Positions 8,248-17,223 of a DNA stretch of 64,000 nt are shown here, in pieces. Source of the DNA: Microcoleus sp. FACHB-68 (GTDB taxonomy: Bacteria > Cyanobacteriota > Cyanobacteriia > Cyanobacteriales > Oscillatoriaceae); NCBI RefSeq assembly GCF_014695715.1, contig NZ_JACJOT010000018.1, positions 423,707-487,706 of the forward strand, in the 5' to 3' direction. Position numbers and translations under genes: made by a program. How positions within the stretch are numbered: position 1 is the first letter of the stretch; each line of letters opens with the position of its first letter. The notes under the pieces are model-generated. The model searched no databases, had not been told where the DNA came from, and was given only the letters and a program-made list of their open reading frames with translations.

Positions 8248-8733
8248 ATGTTAAGACGCACCAAACTGCGGTTCAAATACGGTTGTTTACTGGCTGGAAT
8301 GACAGCACTAAGCGCCCTACCGGCTTTAGCAGAGACGCCGGTTTTTGGAGCTTTGACCCTCGCCCCCGGCTTTAAACCCTCACAGGGAGTTGCATCAGGC
8401 TATACCAGTGGCTCAACCTCTTTACCGGCCATTGTGGCCAACCAAGATCGCCGAGGTAACAAATGTTTGGGGTTTGCTGACAACGCGCCGGATTATAAAA
8501 TGGTTTTGCAAAAAGACTTTCCGCAGTTGGCCATTGAAGTTGACAGTGGGGGCAAAGATACAACCTTAGCGATCAAAGGGCCTGACGGGACGGTTCGCTG
8601 CGCGGATGATACCGGCAAAAATAAGGATGCCAGCATTCAAGATCCGGATTGGAAAGCCGGCGAATATGAAGTTTGGGTGGGTTCGATAGAAGCCGGTTCC
8701 CGATGGAAATACAAGCTTACTGTGCGGCAGTAA
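8248..8733 (+). CDS. Exported protein with PPC-like beta domain
   Basis: ATG at 8248 is chosen because AGGAGG lies about 9 bases upstream. The frame can be extended to a GTG/ATG-type codon at 8227, but that start would precede the Shine-Dalgarno. The 161-residue product has a signal peptide ending at ALPALAE (cleavage after ALA). The mature part has about 135 residues and two cysteines (KCLGF and VRCADD). The C-terminal segment (LAIEVDSGGKDTTLAIKGPDG, WKAGEYEVWVGS, YKLTVRQ) resembles bacterial pre-peptidase C-terminal (PPC) beta-sandwiches. It is probably periplasmic or extracellular. No enzymatic motif is visible. Confidence 0.75.
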   Translation: MLRRTKLRFKYGCLLAGMTALSALPALAETPVFGALTLAPGFKPSQGVASGYTSGSTSLPAIVANQDRRGNKCLGFADNAPDYKMVLQKDFPQLAIEVDSGGKDTTLAIKGPDGTVRCADDTGKNKDASIQDPDWKAGEYEVWVGSIEAGSRWKYKLTVRQ

Positions 8734-8952
8734 CTCAAGATACATCTTATTTGACAGACCCTCTTAATACACACACCCATCCCTATAGTCTAAAATTTTG
8801 CCGATTGTCTGCAACTGTTGATATTTGAGTCAGACAATTTAACTGAAAATCAAGACACGACAGCATCGGCATCTGAATTTTGGCAGAGGACACCGGCAAC
8901 AACGGCGATAATATATAAGGTGGTATGTTTTGCCAAAAGTGGATAACATCTC

Positions 8953-9744
8953 GTGCTAAATACTCTTGCTGCCGACTTCCGCATCATTTTTGAGCGTGAC
9001 CCAGCTGCACGTAACTGGTTAGAAGTTTTGTTTTGCTACCCTGGTTTGCAAGCGTTGGTGTTTTACCGGCTGGCTCACTGGTTGCACCTGCTGAAAATTC
9101 CCTTCATCCCTCGCCTGATTTCTCACTTGGCTCGGTTTTTCACCGGCGTAGAAATTCATCCGGGTGCGACAATCGGCAAGGGGATTTTTATTGACCACGG
9201 CATGGGAGTTGTGATCGGGGAAACTGCCATTGTCGGAGATTACGCCCTCATCTACCAAGGTGTAACCCTCGGTGGCACCGGCAAAGAAAGTGGCAAGCGT
9301 CACCCCACCTTAGGCGAATGTGTTGTCGTGGGTGCCGGTGCCAAAGTTCTTGGCAATCTCCAAATTGGTAATAACGTCCGCATCGGTGCCGGTTCTGTGG
9401 TGCTGCGAGATGTCCCTTCCGATTGCACCGTGGTGGGAATTCCCGGTAGAATCGTCTACCGCTCTGGGGTTCGGGTTAATCCGCTGGAACATGGCCAGCT
9501 ACCGGATTCTGAGGCAACCGTGATTCGTGCCTTGCTTGATAGAATTGAAGCGCTCGAAGAACAAGTTCAAAACCTACACAGCCAAAAATCTACAGCAAAT
9601 GCTAATTTGCCGGCAGACAGTTCAGCCGTAAGAACGCCGGTTTTAGTCGGCGCTTCCACTAGGCCACACGCACCTGATGCCGCCCCAAATTGCCGACTTA
9701 GGGATAAGGAAATTCAGCAGTTTCTCGACGGTGCAGGAATTTAG
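8953..9744 (+). CDS. cysE: Serine O-acetyltransferase
   Basis: A 263-residue enzyme that makes O-acetylserine from serine and acetyl-CoA, the first step of cysteine synthesis. The start is GTG at 8953, giving [22 protein letters not shown], the usual cyanobacterial opening. Residues about 1-60 are helical. From about 70 to 165 there is a left-handed beta-helix of hexapeptide repeats containing [17 protein letters not shown] and the active-site-region [13 protein letters not shown]. The C-terminal 70 residues form an Ala/Pro-rich tail ending DGAGI, longer than in minimal CysE proteins. The terminal Ile is the residue that docks into cysteine synthase in other bacteria, so complex formation is plausible. 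Confidence 0.96.
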   Translation: MLNTLAADFRIIFERDPAARNWLEVLFCYPGLQALVFYRLAHWLHLLKIPFIPRLISHLARFFTGVEIHPGATIGKGIFIDHGMGVVIGETAIVGDYALIYQGVTLGGTGKESGKRHPTLGECVVVGAGAKVLGNLQIGNNVRIGAGSVVLRDVPSDCTVVGIPGRIVYRSGVRVNPLEHGQLPDSEATVIRALLDRIEALEEQVQNLHSQKSTANANLPADSSAVRTPVLVGASTRPHAPDAAPNCRLRDKEIQQFLDGAGI

Positions 9745-9770
9745 CATTTAATACTACATCTTTTCCATTT

Positions 9771-9805
9771 AGTCAAGGCGTAAACTCTCAAATTACGCCT
9801 TGACT
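9771..9805. terminator. 13-bp perfect hairpin between convergent genes
   Basis: AGTCAAGGCGTAA (9771-9783) pairs perfectly with TTACGCCTTGACT (9793-9805) over a 9-nt loop. It lies 27 bp after the cysE stop and 37 bp before the helicase stop, so it can serve both convergent genes. There is no T-tract, which is common for cyanobacterial 3'-end hairpins. Confidence 0.7.
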
Positions 9806-9841
9806 GGAAATTCATGTTAGCAATGAATACCATTTCCCCAA

Positions 9842-12526
9842 TTAATCAAGCGCTTCATTGACCGGGAAGCGATCAATTAACTGCATGGCGCGATAGGCGT
9901 TGCGCTTCAGCGTCTCTGAGATGTGGGGGACATGAGGCACCTGAGAGAGAAAATCCAGCGTACGGCGGAGAATTCGCACAACATCCCCCTCATCTAAACT
10001 GGTGTTCTCGCAGAGTTCGGGCCATTCTACCTCCATTGCCCACTGCTCCACCAAGGCAATTAAATCAAGTTCTAACCAGATAGGCAGCGCTACACGATAG
10101 CGACGCTGCAACTGGAACAGCGCCCGCCGGATGCTTCGCAAGCCCCCTAAAGCTTCCTGCACTTCAGCCGAAAGATCATAATTAGCCCAGGTGCCCGGTC
10201 GAGAAACCTCCGTCACTAAGGCAGCACAAGCAGCCGCGAGGTGATGGGGGTCAAGTTCATCCAATTCCCCAGACATCAGAACCAGCCCCAGCCAAAGTTC
10301 GTTATCGCCGCGAATGGCTGCTGCGGCTTCCCCTAAGAAGGTGGGTTTGTAGGGCTGAGCCGGCGGTTCTCCTTCCAAGCCGCCAAAATGCACCAAAATG
10401 TCGATTAGGTCGAGAAACTCTTCCCAATGACGCTGGGATTGTTTATGCAGATGGCCTTTGTATTTTTCAATTTCTGCTGCCAGATTGGTTGCCCGCCGCT
10501 GACGCTTCAGCAAGGCTGCCGGCTCACCCCACTGATGGATCGGGTGAGATGCGATTTGCTCTTGCACCGCGATTACCCGTTGCATCTGTTCCACAACTTC
10601 TGGGGCTTCCTCCGCCACTGACGGTTCCGGAATCTGCTGTGCGACGATTGCCGTAGCCTCTGTGCCTTGGCGGGAAGCACCGGGTTTGAGTGACAATTCC
10701 ACCGGCAGCCCTTCCAGCCGGTCTACCCCTTGCACTCTGGGCAACTCTGGATGCAAACCCACCACATCACTCATCGTCACCACATACCAGCGGTTATCCC
10801 GCCCCAGGCAAACTAAGTAGGGGACTTGGCCAGAACCGGCCACTCGCGTGACTAATACCGCGCTGATCGGCTCACTATAACGCACGTGCTTACCTTTCAG
10901 CCTAAGAATTGTCCCTGGCATTGTATAGGGCAAGGCCACAAATATCTCACTCGCTGAGACTTGCGTCGCTTGTTCTTGCAATGTTTTGAACAGTTGCCGC
11001 TCGACTTTGAGCCGTTCGTGCAATTTTTCATACCGAGACAGCACATTCGGGTCAATCGATTCCAGCTGGGACTGCACTTGATCTAATTCTTTCTGCAAAA
11101 CTGCGATTTCGTCCTGTTGAGGTCGCAGAGACAGATTTGCCAGATATTGGCCGAAACTGCGTTCCACCAGTTCCTTTGCTTCCTCTAGGGAATGGGTTTG
11201 CAGCAAATTCAACACCATGCCATAGCTGGGGGCAAACTGACTCACCAAGGGATCAGCACCGGCAGTGGCGAGATAAGCCGCTTCCTTCGCCCCTTCAAAC
11301 GGCGTCTGCACGGTGACGACGTGGCCCAATTCATCCATGCCCCGACGACCGGCACGCCCTGCCATTTGTAGAAATTCCGAGGCTTTCAGCAATCTGTGGC
11401 CGTCGTCTGTGCGCTTGGAAAGGCTGGAAATTACTGTGGTGCGAGCCGGCATATTAATCCCCGCCGCTAGGGTTTCTGTTGCGAATACGACCTTAATCAG
11501 ACCTTCTTGAAACAGTTCTTCAACTAAACCTTTCCAAGCCGGTAAAATTCCCGCGTGGTGGGCGGCAATTCCGCGATACAACGGTTCCACTTGGCCGGCA
11601 CGACCGGCATCTGGGTTACGGGCCAAAAAGTCATCAATTCGCAGTTTTAGCTGTTGGGTTTCTCGCTTGCTCACAAGGCTGAGTTCCGCACAGTCTGCAA
11701 CTGCTTTATCGCATCCCCGACGACTGAAGATAAAGTAAATCGCCGGCAACATATCCCGCTGCTGTAGAATCGACAGCAGAAACGGCATACTCGGCGCTTC
11801 TGGCCGGCCTCCTTTCGGTTTGCCCCCTTTGGGTTTGAGGCGGGGACTAATTTTCTTGCCACTGTTATCCAGCAGGGGAAATAGCCCTTTCGGCATACAG
11901 TAGTGAAAATCTAGGGGAACGGGGCGAAAGTCCGAGTAAATAAGATCCGTCGGGCCATGTACTTGGGCGATCCAATCTGTGAGTTGGCCGCTGTTGGCCA
12001 CGGTTGCGGAGAGGGCGACCAGTTGAATTTCACGGGGGCAGTAGATGATAGACTCTTCCCAAACCGTGCCGCGCTGCCGGTCGTTCATGTAGTGACACTC
12101 ATCAAGCACCACCGTTTCCACACCAATTAAAGAAGTCCCGACTTCTCCAATGCGGGTGCCGTAGAGCATATTACGGAAAATTTCCGTAGTCATCACCAAG
12201 ATCGGGGCATCACGATTGACGGAGACATCGCCGGTGACTAGCCCAACTCGATCAGCACCAAATTGTTCGCGGAAATCTCGTAACTTTTGATTTGACAGAG
12301 CCTTTAATGGTGTGGTATAGAAGACCCGGCGTCCGCTAGCCAGAGCGCGGTAGATGGCATATTCTCCAATTAAAGTTTTCCCGGAGCCGGTGGGGGCGCA
12401 CACAACCACGGATCGATCGGCATTCAGGGCGGCGATCGCATCCATCTGAAACTGATCTAGGTCAAATGGAAACAGCGTTCTTAAGTCTAGTTCTTGCTCT
12501 TGAAGGTTTTGGGGCACGGTAGGCAC
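9842..12526 (-). CDS. Ski2/Mtr4-like DEAD/DEAH-box RNA helicase
   Basis: An 894-residue superfamily-II helicase. Walker A is APTGSGKT (residues 44-51), Walker B/motif II is DECH (142-145), motif III is LVALSATVA, and motif VI is QMAGRAGRRG. The C-terminal half includes the coiled arch-like region (400-650) and a DSHCT-type domain (about 710-890), as in Ski2/Mtr4/Dob1 helicases. In eukaryotes these feed RNA to the exosome. The cyanobacterial and plastid relatives (ISE2-like) are linked to RNA processing, so a role in RNA turnover is a family-based inference. It is monocistronic here, with its 3' end facing cysE. Confidence 0.93.
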   Translation of the reverse strand: MPTVPQNLQEQELDLRTLFPFDLDQFQMDAIAALNADRSVVVCAPTGSGKTLIGEYAIYRALASGRRVFYTTPLKALSNQKLRDFREQFGADRVGLVTGDVSVNRDAPILVMTTEIFRNMLYGTRIGEVGTSLIGVETVVLDECHYMNDRQRGTVWEESIIYCPREIQLVALSATVANSGQLTDWIAQVHGPTDLIYSDFRPVPLDFHYCMPKGLFPLLDNSGKKISPRLKPKGGKPKGGRPEAPSMPFLLSILQQRDMLPAIYFIFSRRGCDKAVADCAELSLVSKRETQQLKLRIDDFLARNPDAGRAGQVEPLYRGIAAHHAGILPAWKGLVEELFQEGLIKVVFATETLAAGINMPARTTVISSLSKRTDDGHRLLKASEFLQMAGRAGRRGMDELGHVVTVQTPFEGAKEAAYLATAGADPLVSQFAPSYGMVLNLLQTHSLEEAKELVERSFGQYLANLSLRPQQDEIAVLQKELDQVQSQLESIDPNVLSRYEKLHERLKVERQLFKTLQEQATQVSASEIFVALPYTMPGTILRLKGKHVRYSEPISAVLVTRVAGSGQVPYLVCLGRDNRWYVVTMSDVVGLHPELPRVQGVDRLEGLPVELSLKPGASRQGTEATAIVAQQIPEPSVAEEAPEVVEQMQRVIAVQEQIASHPIHQWGEPAALLKRQRRATNLAAEIEKYKGHLHKQSQRHWEEFLDLIDILVHFGGLEGEPPAQPYKPTFLGEAAAAIRGDNELWLGLVLMSGELDELDPHHLAAACAALVTEVSRPGTWANYDLSAEVQEALGGLRSIRRALFQLQRRYRVALPIWLELDLIALVEQWAMEVEWPELCENTSLDEGDVVRILRRTLDFLSQVPHVPHISETLKRNAYRAMQLIDRFPVNEALD

Positions 12527-12731
12527 AACTATAAATTAAAGTTTCTGGTGGGACTGTCTAAAATGTTGTTGCGATAAACACTTAAATCTACTTTCTTTGA
12601 TTGTAGACTGTGGACAACAATCCCCCCGTCTGCTGCGCCGCTATTTTTCTCCCACTCCAATAAGGCGCTGAGATATTTTGACTGTCCCCAACAAGACAAT
12701 CGCTACTTCTACTTCTAAATTCTTTCCTAGT

Positions 12732-12766
12732 CCCATGCCCCATGCCCAATGCCCAATGCCCCACGC
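12732..12766. repeat. Heptameric STRR (CCCATGC/CCAATGC), five units
   Basis: Five consecutive heptamers, CCCATGC twice, CCAATGC twice and CCCACGC once, lie in the spacer between two minus-strand genes. Short tandemly repeated repetitive sequences of this type are well known in filamentous cyanobacteria. The rest of the 246-bp spacer (12527-12772) contains no recognised gene. Confidence 0.85.
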
Positions 12767-12772
12767 CTATCT

Positions 12773-15112
12773 CTACAACCGGCGCATGATTTCGGGTAAC
12801 AATTGACCCGGAATCTTTGACAGGACTGCGTTTTGTGCTTGAAATCCGCCTTCTGCGTAGAATGCGCGGATGGTTTGCACAACAAAACTCATGGCGGTTT
12901 GATAAAAATCTGGTTGCTGCTGCCATCCCTGCAAGGCTTGCAAATGGTGGTGCAGTGCGGTGTCTAAATGGGCAGATCGGCTGGCTTTATCCATTGGCAC
13001 TTGCTGATCTGTGGCAATTTGATAGTGAGCTAAGCCTAAATTGTTATGGGTGGAAAAAATATCGAAACTGAGCGCTTTTAGGGGTTGAGTGCCGGCAGCC
13101 AGTTGTTGTGCCACATTCAAGGCGGCTTCGTAGGCAGAGATGGCGTGTTGCAAGAACTCAAAGCGCTCTACCGGCTTGTTTTTGGCTTGATTTGCTAAAT
13201 GCCAGTAGGCGGTGCCTAAGTTATTTTGCGTGGCGGCGCAGGCGGCGGGCATTGCGTCTGCGGTACGATAACCCAAGGCAATTTGATAGGCGCTGATGGC
13301 GAGTAAGAGATAGTCTTCAGGTTGTTCGTACTGTGCCAAATTCCAATACGCTGTACCCAAGTTATTTTGAATCATGGCATAGTCGAGGGGCTGCCGGTCT
13401 GGGCTGTAGTACCGCAGGGCTTCGTTATAGGCTGAAATCGCTTGCTTGAGGTTGGGAATTGGCTGTTGGTGCTGTGCTAAATTCCAGTAAGCGGTGCCTA
13501 AGTTATTTAGGGTTGAGGCATACTGTGCCGGCGTTCCCGTATTGGGGTTGTCTACTTCCCACCGGCGGTATCTCAGGGCTTCTTGATAGGCTAAAACCGA
13601 TTGATGCAGGTTTTCTGCCGGCTCTCGATAACGCGCCAAATCTCCGTAAACAGCTCCCAAGTTATTCTGAATCATCGCATAAGATTGGGGCTGGGTTTGC
13701 GGGTTGATATTCATCAACGCTGCGTGATATGCGTGAATTCCCAACTCTAAGTAAGGCAATTTTTGCTCTGCCGGCATCACATAACGCGACAGCATCCAGT
13801 AGAGGTTGCCTAAATCATTTAAAATATCCGGAACTTGAGGAGACGCCGCATCCTGAAATTCCAGCATTTGCTCATAAGCGCGAATGGCGATCGTCAGGTT
13901 TTGCTGTGTGGCGTCTCCCTGTTCGATGCGCGTGCGGTAAATATCTCCGAGGGATTGATAGGCGCTTGCCAAGGCGGCTGGTGCGTGGGGTTGCCGGTGT
14001 AATTGCTCGATTGTTTGCAAGCTTTGGATCGGCTGGGAATGCTTTAATTCCCCATCCCAACCGGCTTCTTGGGTGGCACTGGCTAAGACTAAATCCACCA
14101 ATTCGGCGACTGTTTTCGACTCTTGTTTAAGCCGGCTGAAGTCTGAAGGCTGAAGTTTGAAGTCTAAGTTTTCGGTTTTTAGTTGTTTTTTGTCGGGTGA
14201 GTGGGGAGGGGGAGACGGTAACAGCGGTTCCTGTATCTTTGGACTGGCGGAGTCTAGCGCCCCAACTGAATGATTAAGCTCTAGCTCATCTTCAAGGTGG
14301 GTGTTGCCAAAGTCAGCCGGATCGAGGATGAAGTGTGAGTGATCAATCGGAGTCTGCGCCGTTTGACTGCTCTCTTGCGGCTGTGGTTGTCTGCGGGGGG
14401 GTTGTTGCCGATCAGGTTGGCTGGGGGCTTTTGCCTTCAGGTTAGCCGGTAGAGTGGCTTTTTTCTTAGCGGCTGTGCGATTCTGGGGTGCGCCTTGGTG
14501 GTTGTCGGAGGGGGTTGCCGGCTTGGGATCGCCTTCAAATTCAAAGACGCCGGTGCGCCAACTCCAAAATTCCGGTGCAGACTCTTGGATGGAACGCAAC
14601 CAAGGGCGGGGCACCCAAAGCAACAGGTTAGACTCTAAGGTGGGCAGGGTGCGCTCAATATCGCGCAGATAGCTAAGAAATGACCATTGTAATGCCGGCT
14701 GCTGGCGCGTTAAACGTTCTACGCCTAGAATTTGAAAGCCAGGTGAGGTGCCGGTGTTGTTAAGGGCGGGATGCTGGGCGAACCACTGGACAATTTGAGC
14801 GATAGGATTGGGGTGGCGCAAGTTCAGCCGCAAGCTGACTATTCCCGGAAGGTTCGATTTTTCTAGGGGTTCAGGGGTTTCTTCGGTTTGTTCCTCTGGC
14901 AGAGGATAGCCGAGTTCCGCCTGTAAATGAGCTGCGAGGAGATCGCGCAGAGGCAGATCGTCACACACTCCCACAAAAATTTGCCGGCGCAGATCCAGAC
15001 TCAACGCCAGTTTCATGCGTTGATAAGTTTGCCGGTTTAAGCCTGAAATTTTTGGGGCAGCAATTTTTGTCACAGGTTTGCTATTGAGGAGAGGGCGGTT
15101 AGGAAGTTGCAC
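12773..15112 (-). CDS. Large tetratricopeptide-repeat protein
   Basis: A 779-residue protein. Residues about 1-180 have an ATPase-like look (LRRQIFVGVCDDLPLRDLLAAHL, LQILGVERLT, LLLWVPRPWLRSIQ), similar to the N-terminal domains of large cyanobacterial TPR proteins. Residues 190-350 form a Pro/Gln/Ser-rich low-complexity linker. From about 370 to 730 there are at least seven TPR-like repeats with the recurring NNLGTAYWNLAQ pattern (e.g. TLNNLGTAYWNLAQHQQPIP, MIQNNLGTAYWNLAQYEQPE). Consensus repeats this uniform suggest recent repeat duplication. It should be a scaffold for protein-protein contacts. No Walker A motif is visible in the N-terminal domain, so ATP binding is doubtful. Confidence 0.85.
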   Translation of the reverse strand: MQLPNRPLLNSKPVTKIAAPKISGLNRQTYQRMKLALSLDLRRQIFVGVCDDLPLRDLLAAHLQAELGYPLPEEQTEETPEPLEKSNLPGIVSLRLNLRHPNPIAQIVQWFAQHPALNNTGTSPGFQILGVERLTRQQPALQWSFLSYLRDIERTLPTLESNLLLWVPRPWLRSIQESAPEFWSWRTGVFEFEGDPKPATPSDNHQGAPQNRTAAKKKATLPANLKAKAPSQPDRQQPPRRQPQPQESSQTAQTPIDHSHFILDPADFGNTHLEDELELNHSVGALDSASPKIQEPLLPSPPPHSPDKKQLKTENLDFKLQPSDFSRLKQESKTVAELVDLVLASATQEAGWDGELKHSQPIQSLQTIEQLHRQPHAPAALASAYQSLGDIYRTRIEQGDATQQNLTIAIRAYEQMLEFQDAASPQVPDILNDLGNLYWMLSRYVMPAEQKLPYLELGIHAYHAALMNINPQTQPQSYAMIQNNLGAVYGDLARYREPAENLHQSVLAYQEALRYRRWEVDNPNTGTPAQYASTLNNLGTAYWNLAQHQQPIPNLKQAISAYNEALRYYSPDRQPLDYAMIQNNLGTAYWNLAQYEQPEDYLLLAISAYQIALGYRTADAMPAACAATQNNLGTAYWHLANQAKNKPVERFEFLQHAISAYEAALNVAQQLAAGTQPLKALSFDIFSTHNNLGLAHYQIATDQQVPMDKASRSAHLDTALHHHLQALQGWQQQPDFYQTAMSFVVQTIRAFYAEGGFQAQNAVLSKIPGQLLPEIMRRL

Positions 15113-15230
15113 CTATGATCGCCTTGAATAGGGAAATCCATTCGCTGTGTCTAGCTTTACAGCAAATGTTAGCTAAGTTCAGGATATGCCGGCTGCCGGC
15201 TATGAGTTAAAAAGAATTGAGGAGATTTAA

Positions 15231-15251
15231 GGGTTATTTATAAAATAACCC
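15231..15251. terminator. Hairpin at the Nudix gene 3' end
   Basis: GGGTTATT (15231-15238) pairs with AATAACCC (15244-15251) around a 5-nt loop. On the plus strand a run of T (AATTTTTT) follows, and on the minus strand the hairpin follows the Nudix stop by 7 bp with TTAAATC after it. It is most probably the terminator of the minus-strand Nudix gene. Confidence 0.6.
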
Positions 15252-15258
15252 AATTTTT

Positions 15259-15699
15259 TCAAAGCTGCGCTGATAAATAGTCGAAAAACGCTTCAGGAAC
15301 TAGCCGTAACTCTCCAGATTTACAGCGTTCAATATCTACCCACAGCGCTGTTTTTTGCCGTTCACCTTCGGCAAAGGTGAATTGCTCTAGCTCATAAAAT
15401 TTGCGATCAACAAAGTCACACTGATAAAGCTGAATCAATTCGTGTCCAGGGTTTCCGTTGAATACAAAGAGGTTTTCTAGACAACCTAAATAATGAATAT
15501 TGGTTAATTCCGCTTGAATTTCCTCTTGAAATTCCCGTTCTAAGGCTTGCCGGCTGGTTTCACCAAAGTCAACGCCTCCCCCCATTGCGCGATAGAATGT
15601 CTGTTGTTTAACCGGATCGTAACCTTCTGATAAGAAGATGCGCTCACCATCCCGAATTAGCCCTAGGGCTAGCACCCGAATTTCACCTTGTCTGTACAT
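15259..15699 (-). CDS. Nudix hydrolase
   Basis: A 146-residue single Nudix domain. The Nudix box is visible around residues 41-63: GGGVDFGETSRQALEREF continuing QEEIQAEL, matching GX5EX7REXXEEXGX except that the last glycine position is Ala. The enzyme should hydrolyse a nucleoside diphosphate linked to another moiety, needing Mg2+ or Mn2+; its substrate is unknown. The strand order and length match MutT-sized proteins, with the N-terminal strand YRQGEIRVLALGLI. It is followed by a hairpin terminator and separated by 317 bp from the Uma2 gene upstream. Confidence 0.9.
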   Translation of the reverse strand: MYRQGEIRVLALGLIRDGERIFLSEGYDPVKQQTFYRAMGGGVDFGETSRQALEREFQEEIQAELTNIHYLGCLENLFVFNGNPGHELIQLYQCDFVDRKFYELEQFTFAEGERQKTALWVDIERCKSGELRLVPEAFFDYLSAQL

Positions 15700-16016
15700 T
15701 GTTGTCAGTGGTTTTTATAGAGAAGTTAAGAAGTTGTTACAAAGCTTTAGGCTTTCTAATGTCGGCTTCTAAGTTTAGCCGATTTCTAACAACTGTTGAG
15801 CCAGCCGTTTTAAAATACTGAGAATAGTATACAGCTCATTGCCTGGATTGCAAAGGTTGAATGGTTTAGATAATAATGTTTACAGGAATATATCTTATTT
15901 AGTCAGTTTAATAAACAGGAAATTTCTGCCATTTGTCAGGATTCCTTACATCTGTTGATGAGAATTAGGGTTAGCTAACATATAAGCTTTTCTCTGTGCT
16001 AGTCTCCCCTGCAATT
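15700..16016. other. 317-bp spacer without recognised features
   Basis: AT-rich sequence upstream of the Nudix gene and downstream of the Uma2 gene. No repeat, hairpin with T-tract or small frame with a ribosome-binding site was found. The Nudix promoter should lie at its left end, but no convincing box was seen. Confidence 0.3.
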
Positions 16017-16580
16017 TCAGGCTAGCAGCTCGTCTACGGCAATACTAAAACCTTGCAAAACTGTTTGAGTGCTAACGGTTGTCCCAGAAATGAAAACGAG
16101 CTGCCGGTTTTTTGTCACGACAATAATCCATTTATTCTCAGAAAAAATGAGCCAAACTTCTTCACCACCTGACTGTAAATACTCTTGAGATTTAGCAATA
16201 AGTTCTTCAGCAAAGTCTGTTGGAGAAACAATTTCAGCACATAATGGGAAACTCTGAGGTAAAGCAGCCGCCTCACCAAATTGAGCCTGCAATTCTGGAG
16301 TTAGATATGCAACATCAGGCTTACGTCCTTGCTTAGTGGTGCAGCAGGGTGGACTTATATAAACTTCTCCTCCTTGTCCACTGGATTCTTTATAAGTTCG
16401 CCAATAGGAATCTAGTTTTGATTGAATTCGACTGTGCTTGAGTGTCATGCCGGTTTTCTCCTCTAATTGCCCATTTACCCATTCCATATTGTTGGGTGGG
16501 TTTTGCATCCATTCTTCTAGCGAAATTTTGTTAGATTCGCCGGCTTGAATATTGGATGATTGAACTGCTGCAATTACCAT
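16017..16580 (-). CDS. Uma2-family (DUF820) restriction-like endonuclease fold protein
   Basis: A 187-residue protein. Its core matches the Uma2/DUF820 family, a PD-(D/E)xK nuclease-fold group that is greatly expanded in cyanobacteria. Visible core elements are SLEEWMQNPPNNMEWVNGQL at the start, KPDVAYLTPE with the catalytic-type Asp, and LCAEIVSPTD with Glu and the following strand. The usual exK element may correspond to the EVWLIF region. Biological roles are mostly unknown and many copies are thought to be selfish or transferred. Two adjacent cysteines (PPCCTTKQ) sit where homologues vary. Standalone gene on the minus strand. Confidence 0.85.
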   Translation of the reverse strand: MVIAAVQSSNIQAGESNKISLEEWMQNPPNNMEWVNGQLEEKTGMTLKHSRIQSKLDSYWRTYKESSGQGGEVYISPPCCTTKQGRKPDVAYLTPELQAQFGEAAALPQSFPLCAEIVSPTDFAEELIAKSQEYLQSGGEEVWLIFSENKWIIVVTKNRQLVFISGTTVSTQTVLQGFSIAVDELLA

Positions 16581-16678
16581 TTCAGATAGCCTCCTTGTTG
16601 TACTTTTTGAGCCGGCAGCTCAGTTAGCTACCCTCACCCGCAAATTCTCACTATTCAAAGCTTAAAACAAATTAAAAA

Positions 16679-16702
16679 TAGGGGCGTGATATGTCGCCCC
16701 TA
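16679..16702 (-). terminator. GTAGGGGCG-type palindrome acting as terminator
   Basis: TAGGGGCG (16679-16686) pairs with CGCCCCTA (16695-16702) around an 8-nt loop. On the minus strand the hairpin lies 55 bp after the DUF3531-like stop and is followed by TTTTTAATTTGTTTT, so it fits an intrinsic terminator for that operon. A related palindrome occurs at 43375-43400, suggesting an interspersed repeat family used as terminators. Confidence 0.7.
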
Positions 16703-16757
16703 CTTTTGCAAAACTTCATGGTTTTACGCTATTGATTACATCCCTTGCAATCTTTCA

Positions 16758-17210
16758 TCAATTATCGCCGGCAAAGTCAGCTTGGCTGCGTTTTCTATCA
16801 ACCGGCCAGTCTGGATTTTCGCCGCCAATAATCAATTTTTCAATCGTGACATACTCTTTGCTAAATTGATTGAAGGTGCTGATCAGTACATCCAGGGCGA
16901 GTGCGTCACTGGTGCCCAAATCAAACCAGCAACGCGCCCAAGTTCCTTGATAGTCAACTTCTGCCATATTGTGCATGAGTGCCATCATGCTGTTATCCGC
17001 TGTGTCAGTGTCATAGTCCATGTAGCTGAGATCGATGCCGGCTTCCTGCACCTGAAGATTTTCAGCGTTGAAGCCTCCTAGTTTTCCTAGAAAAAACCAG
17101 GAACTGAACACTTCTTCGACATACTGCTTTTCTACATTGCTTGGAACTGTACTGAATTCCAACCAAATCCACAAATCAAATGGGTCAAATTCTCGAAACT
17201 GTACTTGCAT
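16758..17210 (-). CDS. DUF3531-like conserved protein
   Basis: A 150-residue soluble protein beginning MQVQFREFDPFDLWIWLEF and containing SSWFFLGKLGGFNAENLQVQ and YMDYDTD. These segments are typical of a family conserved in cyanobacteria and plastids that I recognise as DUF3531; the family name is from memory. Tryptophans and acidic residues are plentiful and there is no transmembrane segment. Role unknown. It lies 13 bp after the TPR gene at 17224, so the two genes form an operon that ends at the hairpin at 16679. Confidence 0.75.
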   Translation of the reverse strand: MQVQFREFDPFDLWIWLEFSTVPSNVEKQYVEEVFSSWFFLGKLGGFNAENLQVQEAGIDLSYMDYDTDTADNSMMALMHNMAEVDYQGTWARCWFDLGTSDALALDVLISTFNQFSKEYVTIEKLIIGGENPDWPVDRKRSQADFAGDN

Positions 17211-17223
17211 TGTTATTAACGAT

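Noticed and set aside
12588..12926. 112-residue minus-strand frame over the STRR
   Set aside because: It overlaps the TPR gene end and consists partly of the heptameric repeat.
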